Assembly: GCA_937770485.1 (NCBI GenBank)
Contig: CALJHX010000041.1
Location: forward strand, 1 to 46,112
Reading direction: 5' to 3'
Source of the DNA: an uncultured Verrucomicrobiae bacterium
Lineage (GTDB): Bacteria > Verrucomicrobiota > Verrucomicrobiia > Limisphaerales > UBA1096
DNA length: 46,112 nucleotides
Below the pieces are notes generated by a model. That model was not told where the DNA came from and made no database searches. It saw only the letters and a program-made list of their open reading frames with translations. This document shows positions 42,248-46,112 of this stretch, piece by piece; within the stretch, counting starts at the first letter, position 1; every line of letters starts with the position of its first letter. The position numbers and the translations under genes were made by a program.

Positions 42248-43058
42248 TGGTTAATCCCAGAGGGGCGCCAGAAACCGCATAGGTCAGTTGGCTGTCTGTT
42301 CGTCCGTTGTCATTAGCAGAAACAGTAATCTGTAATTCCTTACCTTCAAGAACATCCAAACTCTCAATCCGCTTTACCAATGGAGGAGTCGTATCCACAA
42401 CCTTAACTAAGCGTGAAACCGCTTGTCCTGCGTTATCCTGACTGTCATAAGCAACATAGCTAATCTCATATGTTCCAACCTTTCCGGTATCCACTTCACC
42501 GGAAATCTTCACTACTGTGCTTAAATCCCCATCAATTGAATCAAAAGCTTCGGCACCCTTCTCCACGTAGGCACCACCCGCCTCCACTGTGACAATTGCA
42601 TCACCAAGCAGACTAGTCACTGGCCCTGTGGTATCAACAACAGTCACCGTCCGGAGAACTGTTGTGGCTTTGTTACCACTTTTGTCCTGGACCATGTACT
42701 TGACCTGATAAGTTCCAGGTATCCTGGTATTAATATTGCTTTCCTTGAATAGCCGACCCTCCAAGTTCTTGTCCATGTTGTCTGTAACCGAAACACCTGG
42801 ATCATCATAATCAGTGCCCGCCTCAATTGTAACAGATGCAGCGCCCTTAATTGTTATTATCGGAGCAATATTATCCTCAACAATCACGTTTCGCACCACC
42901 TGTGTGGCGGCATTTCCCTGAAGATCCGTGACATCGTAGGTGACCTGGTAGGTTCCAGCTTCATTTACATCAACTGGATTGTTGACTGCTATTCGAGTTG
43001 TTAAATCACCATCAACACTGTCCTCGGCCGTTGCACCGGCATCAACATAGTCGACCCT
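42183..43058 (-). CDS. Giant protein segment: three DUF5011-like repeats and start of a cadherin-like module
   Basis: The frame is open upstream of the first Met to about 43058 ([38 protein letters not shown]). It then has full repeats [20 protein letters not shown]... and [20 protein letters not shown]..., and ends in [19 protein letters not shown], a cadherin-like start. Each repeat follows PVITLxGxxxVxxEAGxxYxDPGAxAxDxxDGDLT... GxYxVTYxVxDxxGN, the DUF5011/HYR-like pattern. Confidence 0.7.
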   Translation of the reverse strand, partial: RVDYVDAGATAEDSVDGDLTTRIAVNNPVDVNEAGTYQVTYDVTDLQGNAATQVVRNVIVEDNIAPIITIKGAASVTIEAGTDYDDPGVSVTDNMDKNLEGRLFKESNINTRIPGTYQVKYMVQDKSGNKATTVLRTVTVVDTTGPVTSLLGDAIVTVEAGGAYVEKGAEAFDSIDGDLSTVVKISGEVDTGKVGTYEISYVAYDSQDNAGQAVSRLVKVVDTTPPLVKRIESLDVLEGKELQITVSANDNGRTDSQLTYAVSGAPLGLTIDRCHNSVDPKRGTGTWIILV

Positions 43059-43504
43059 CCCTGCATCACGATAGTCGAAGCACCTGTCAAGAGAATGTAC
43101 GGAGCACCCGTGTCACCAACAATGACCAGACGTCCTGCCTCACTGGCCTTGTTTCCTGCGGCATCAGTTACATTATATGTCACCGGATAATGGCCTACCA
43201 AGTTGACATTAATGGAATGTGCAACGACCACTTGCCCAGTCAAACTCCCATCCAAAGAGTCGGTTGCTGAATAACCGGGATCATCAAATGCCTCACCCAC
43301 CTCAAGCTTGACCGCTGAAGCTCCAGCGAGGGTCAGAACCGGCTGAACGGTGTCAATCACCACGACTTTTCTCTGGATTGCTATCGCCTGGTTTCCATCG
43401 TTATCAGATACATTGTAGGTGATTATGTATTCACCCGGGACATTAATGTTTACCGGATTGGTCACGCTGATTGAACCGGAGACATCCCCATCCAGCAGAT
43501 CCAT
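43001..43504 (-). CDS. Giant protein segment: DUF5011-like repeats
   Basis: Carries [76 protein letters not shown] and a partial third repeat that falls out of frame after IVMQGGS. The missing base appears to be one G in GGGTCG(G)AC near 43055; adding it restores [17 protein letters not shown]. Confidence 0.65.
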   Translation of the reverse strand: MDLLDGDVSGSISVTNPVNINVPGEYIITYNVSDNDGNQAIAIQRKVVVIDTVQPVLTLAGASAVKLEVGEAFDDPGYSATDSLDGSLTGQVVVAHSINVNLVGHYPVTYNVTDAAGNKASEAGRLVIVGDTGAPYILLTGASTIVMQGGSTMLMPVQRPRTVLMVI

Positions 43505-43803
43505 CGCTGTTGCCCCGGCATCAACATAGGATGTGCCAGCCTCTTGACGGACCGTGGCTCGCCCACCAACTGCAAAGCTGGAGGCAAACTGTCTCCCACG
43601 ACCTCAACCTTACGCTTCAATCCGGCAGCCTCGTTACCCGACTTATCCTTGGCTATATAGATCAACTCATACTGACCCGCGCTTGAGGTATCCACTGCCC
43701 CTCGGATGACCACCAAGTGAGCTGACATTACCATCAAGCCCATCCACTGCTTTGTAACCAGGCTCCTTGAAAAGCTGACCCTTCGATATCTTGTATTCAA
43801 CAT
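43462..43803 (-). CDS. Giant protein segment: DUF5011-like repeat parts
   Basis: Central part reads [40 protein letters not shown] and PALQLVG, then leaves frame. One missing G near 43565 explains the loss: restored, the repeat reads [20 protein letters not shown]. The first residues upstream of VVIRGAV are out of frame and not real. Confidence 0.6.
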   Translation of the reverse strand: MLNTRYRRVSFSRSLVTKQWMGLMVMSAHLVVIRGAVDTSSAGQYELIYIAKDKSGNEAAGLKRKVEVVGDSLPPALQLVGEPRSVKRLAHPMLMPGQQRWICWMGMSPVQSA

Positions 43804-44047
43804 TTCCCAAAAGCGTCAGCACAGGGGCAGCCGTGTCCCTCACAATTACTTTCCGCACCGCTTTAGCTCTGTTTCCGGAACTGTCAGCAACACTGTATTC
43901 CAGCACATATTCACCGTATACTTTTGAATTCACGAAACCACCGACAGAGATTTTGCTGCTCAAATCTCCCTCAAAACTCATCCAACGCACTTGCACCGGG
44001 ATCTGCGAAGGTGGATCCCGCTTCCAATACCAACTCAGAACCCCCAA
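43667..44047 (-). CDS. Giant protein segment: DUF5011-like repeat parts
   Basis: In-frame part: [70 protein letters not shown]. The first 20 or so residues are out of frame. A fourth T in the TTTT run near 43976 and an extra G near 43710 account for both ends. Confidence 0.6.
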   Translation of the reverse strand: MGVLSWYWKRDPPSQIPVQVRWMSFEGDLSSKISVGGFVNSKVYGEYVLEYSVADSSGNRAKAVRKVIVRDTAAPVLTLLGNVEYKISKGQLFKEPGYKAVDGLDGNVSSLGGHPRGSGYLKRGSV

Positions 44048-44531
44048 TTAAGGTTATTACGGGGCCAATTGTGTCCTGGACTGAAACTGTTCTTGTCCGT
44101 GGAAAGGCAGAGTTACCACTCCCATCCTTAGCGCTATACGTCACAATATAATTCCCCAACGTACCAGTAACTACTGGATTATTAACGACCAAACTCGTGG
44201 TAATATCCCCAACAAAGGCATCATTAACGGTTGCCCCAGCATCAACGTATTGGCTGCCGGCTTCAACGAGAACGGAAGCGTTTCCAAGCACCGTAATGAC
44301 AGGCCTTGTTGTGTCCTTGATCTCGACCGTACGCAAAACAGGAACAGCAACATTGCCATTGCTGTCACTTGCAAGATAACTGACCTCATAAATTCCCACA
44401 TTGGACAGATCCACGCCGCTTTTGATCAGCACACTCCCTGTAACATCACCATCAAGATTGTCTTTCGCGGTTGCGCCCTCTTCTGTGTATACACTGCCCA
44501 ACTCCAACTCAACGCTAGCGTCACCCACCAA
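43971..44531 (-). CDS. Giant protein segment: two to three DUF5011-like repeats
   Basis: 186 residues: [97 protein letters not shown], ending ALDEF at the homopolymer shift. The frame is open upstream to about 44590 ([20 protein letters not shown]). The first codon shown is internal. Confidence 0.7.
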   Translation of the reverse strand: MVGDASVELELGSVYTEEGATAKDNLDGDVTGSVLIKSGVDLSNVGIYEVSYLASDSNGNVAVPVLRTVEIKDTTRPVITVLGNASVLVEAGSQYVDAGATVNDAFVGDITTSLVVNNPVVTGTLGNYIVTYSAKDGSGNSAFPRTRTVSVQDTIGPVITLIGGSELVLEAGSTFADPGASALDEF

Positions 44532-44550
44532 CTCTACTACCGGTGCAGTG

Positions 44551-44910
44551 TTATCCTCGACAATGACATTTCGTGTAACTTGAACCGCACGTTATATTTG
44601 AATCGGTAACGTCGTATGTCAAAAGGTAGGAACCCACAATTGAGGTGTCTACTGAACCATCAACCTTTACATCCGCAGTCAGATCACCGTCAATCTTGTC
44701 CTCGGCAAAGTAACCCGGATCACTAAATGCGATCCCAGCCTCGACCTGGATCGTTTGGCCACCCGACAGTTTAATCACGGGAGCACCTGTATCGCCAACA
44801 ATCACAACACGCACAATTTCTGAGGCTGAATTACCGGAATTATCCTGGACGTTGTATGTCACGGAATAATTTCCAGCCACTTGAATATTTACTGTGCTAT
44901 ACGATTGCAA
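44551..44910 (-). CDS. Giant protein segment: DUF5011-like repeat parts
   Basis: Reads [70 protein letters not shown] and [11 protein letters not shown] before losing the frame near 44600, where one or two bases seem missing. The next frame resumes at [12 protein letters not shown]. Confidence 0.65.
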   Translation of the reverse strand: MQSYSTVNIQVAGNYSVTYNVQDNSGNSASEIVRVVIVGDTGAPVIKLSGGQTIQVEAGIAFSDPGYFAEDKIDGDLTADVKVDGSVDTSIVGSYLLTYDVTDSNITCGSSYTKCHCRG

Positions 44911-45520
44911 TCTTTGTGAATATCACCATCGACATTATCACTGGCGATCGCACCGGCGTCCTGATAAGTGTCACCGATTTCCTGTTGGATAACTGCATCT
45001 CCCAAAAGGGTTATCACAGGTGATTCCGTATCTACCACAATCACTTTTCGAAGAACCTGAACCGCTTTATTCCCAGAAGAATCCTCCACATCATAGGAAA
45101 TTGAATATGTACCCGGTTTGGTGGTGTCAACCGGATTGGCTGTCGTCAACTTGTCGCTCAAGCTACCTTCAAAACTATCTGAAGCTGTGGCACCATTATC
45201 AATGTATTGTTTGCCAACCTGAAGCGTCATCTCAGCCTGGCCAATCAGAGTAATGACTGGAACCAGGGTGTCCTTAACATCAACCGACCTACTGGCCTGG
45301 GCCGCCTTGTTTCCACTTGAATCGGAAACATCATAGGTAACAACGTATGAACCTACCTTGCGGGGATTAACGGGATTAGACACCTGTATATTTGCTGTCA
45401 GGTCACCTTCGAAGGAATCAGTCGCAACTGCACCCAGGTCACTATAGTCGGTTCCTGCCTCAACAACCATCGAGTCAAAACCAGTCACCTTCAATGTGGG
45501 TGAAACTACTGTCGGTTACC
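44889..45520 (-). CDS. Giant protein segment: two and a half DUF5011-like repeats
   Basis: In frame from about 45512 ([20 protein letters not shown]): [87 protein letters not shown], then out of frame near 44905. The repeats are about 88 residues with alternating 'DSFEGDL' and 'DNVDGD' cores. Confidence 0.7.
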
Positions 45521-45640
45521 ACAACCTTACGGGTCAACTGCTCGGACCTGTTATCACTGGTATCAGCAATGTCGTATGTCACATAATAAACACCGGGATT
45601 CGAAATGCTGGGTGTGACGATTGTAATATTAGCATGTCAG
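45495..45640 (-). CDS. Giant protein segment: short bridge in a third frame
   Basis: This bridge has no Met and joins the pieces on either side: [40 protein letters not shown], the second half of a DUF5011-like repeat. An extra T near 45632 (ACATGCT for ACAGCT) and a missing base near 45512 delimit it. Confidence 0.6.
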
Positions 45641-46112
45641 ATCGCCATCAACCGCATCCAAAGCAGTAGCTCCTGGTTCAACATAAGCCTGTCCAGCTTC
45701 TAGATTTACTTCAGCGTTTCCAACAAGTGTAAGAACCGGTCGGGTGGTGTCTGGCACGACCACTTCACGAACCACTTCAACGGAAGCATTCCCTTTAGAA
45801 TCAGAAACATTGTACCTTACTGAATAACGACCCGGTTTGGATGTATCGACATCACTGGTTCGCGTCATCACTGAAGTTAAATCGCCTTCGTAATCATCAG
45901 TGGCAGTGGCTCCAAGTTCGTCATAGCTGACCCCCTCGGTCGCAAGCACGGGAGATCCTCCGATCAACTCAATTACAGGGGCTGTCAAGTCCTTGACCTC
46001 GACATTCCTTGTCACCTGAGTTGCATCATTGCCGGCAGCGTCACTGACATTGTATTTTACTGTGTAGGTGCCAATGACATCTTGATCCACCGTGCTTGTT
46101 GCAACGATACTG
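45629..46112 (-). CDS. Giant protein, most N-terminal visible segment (5' end outside window)
   Basis: The frame is open to the window edge ([20 protein letters not shown] at the start, before the first Met at 46090). It holds one partial and two further DUF5011-like repeats: [69 protein letters not shown]. Because the repeat is already running at the edge, the signal peptide and N-terminal domains must lie beyond 46112. Confidence 0.75.
   Translation of the reverse strand, partial: SIVATSTVDQDVIGTYTVKYNVSDAAGNDATQVTRNVEVKDLTAPVIELIGGSPVLATEGVSYDELGATATDDYEGDLTSVMTRTSDVDTSKPGRYSVRYNVSDSKGNASVEVVREVVVPDTTRPVLTLVGNAEVNLEAGQAYVEPGATALDAVDGDLTC

Larger units (their letters stand above)
32349..46112 (-). 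other. Giant modular surface/secreted protein gene, overall unit (at least about 4,580 residues, N-terminus off window)
   Basis: All minus-strand coding pieces from 46112 to 32349 are one gene seen through about 12 frame changes: consecutive pieces overlap or abut, and domain repeats run on unbroken when the frame is corrected. Restored order, N to C: about 16 DUF5011-like repeats of 85-90 residues (46.1-42.4 kb); a cadherin-like and VCBS-like stretch; two MBG-like modules (about 41.5-41.0 kb); 13 Ig-like domains (41.0-37.65 kb); a pre-peptidase-C-like (PPC) module; one Ig; a second PPC; nine Ig domains; six cadherin-like modules; and a C-terminal cap of about 75 residues (ATSVLGPFEAEADAVIDE... 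MRFYRLLAG). Such architectures are large extracellular adhesins or matrix proteins. No catalytic domain or anchor is visible. A terminator follows. Confidence 0.85.

Noticed and set aside
42350..46112. Regular repeats suggesting a CRISPR or DNA satellite
   Set aside because: The periodicity (about 260 bases) comes from DUF5011-like protein repeats; the DNA copies are diverged and there are no short identical repeats with unique spacers.
32349..46112. Programmed frameshifting to explain the giant gene
   Set aside because: About a dozen shifts in both directions without common slippery sequences are not credible as programmed events.

Overview
The window looks like a piece of a Verrucomicrobiota genome (PVC superphylum, probably a free-living aquatic member close to the Limisphaerales/Pedosphaera type). 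The basis is gene content only: paired DUF1501/DUF1549-DUF1553 and DUF1552/DUF1592 planctomycete-type cytochrome genes, formylglycine sulfatases, a PVC-type beta-propeller/HEAT/cytochrome c fusion, ankyrin proteins with 'NAK' linkers, and Ig-array proteins ending in a C-terminal module familiar from this phylum. No rRNA or ribosomal protein is present to confirm the placement.

Layout. 1-900 (minus): frame-broken secreted protein with a kelch-like repeat. 1.4-3.4 kb (minus): ankyrin-repeat protein and a FabG-like SDR. 3.7-5.4 kb: a gene graveyard with an orphan terminator, a serine-recombinase relic, a stub of an alpha-L-rhamnosidase N-domain and a possible tiny ORF overlapping the next gene. 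5.4-6.8 kb (plus): sulfatase 1, then an ankyrin relic. 7.1-11.0 kb (minus): DUF1552 + DUF1592 pair. 11.1-12.8 kb (minus): serine-protease scrap and a BaiN/HI0933-type flavoprotein. 13.4-19.7 kb (plus): sulfatase 2, then a DUF1549/DUF1553 cytochrome protein overlapping a DUF1501 protein, then a decayed second DUF1501 tail. 20.1-28.3 kb (minus): probable operon SGNH lipoprotein - signal peptide/propeller/cytochrome giant - ribH - rpe - phosphohexomutase. 28.4-32.1 kb (plus): tightly packed galE - SIS - core-MetE-like - UlaG-like operon, followed by a convergent tRNA-Arg(CCG). 32.3-46.1 kb (minus): one enormous modular surface or secreted protein, open at the window edge.

How the genes may work together. 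The sulfatases and secreted cytochrome/DUF1501/1552 proteins fit the periplasmic or extracellular breakdown of sulfated polysaccharide. The rhamnosidase stub and relics suggest this gene set turns over quickly. The galE/SIS/mutase/rpe genes handle phosphosugars and nucleotide sugars in the cytoplasm. The giant protein restores to about 16 DUF5011-like repeats, a few cadherin/MBG-like modules, about 23 Ig-like domains split by two pre-peptidase-C-like modules, six further cadherin-like modules and a C-terminal cap.

Quality caution. The giant gene changes frame about 12 times, 8 of them in the last 3 kb, and the gene at positions 1-900 changes frame twice. The breaks I checked are small indels (single-base wherever the change can be resolved, several in short homopolymers) inside otherwise well-preserved repeats, while central genes of up to 4.6 kb are mostly intact. 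This pattern suggests sequence error near the ends more than biology. The relics at 3.9-5.1, 6.8-7.0 and 19.9-20.1 kb differ: they have lost whole domains or carry internal stops, and look genuinely decayed.
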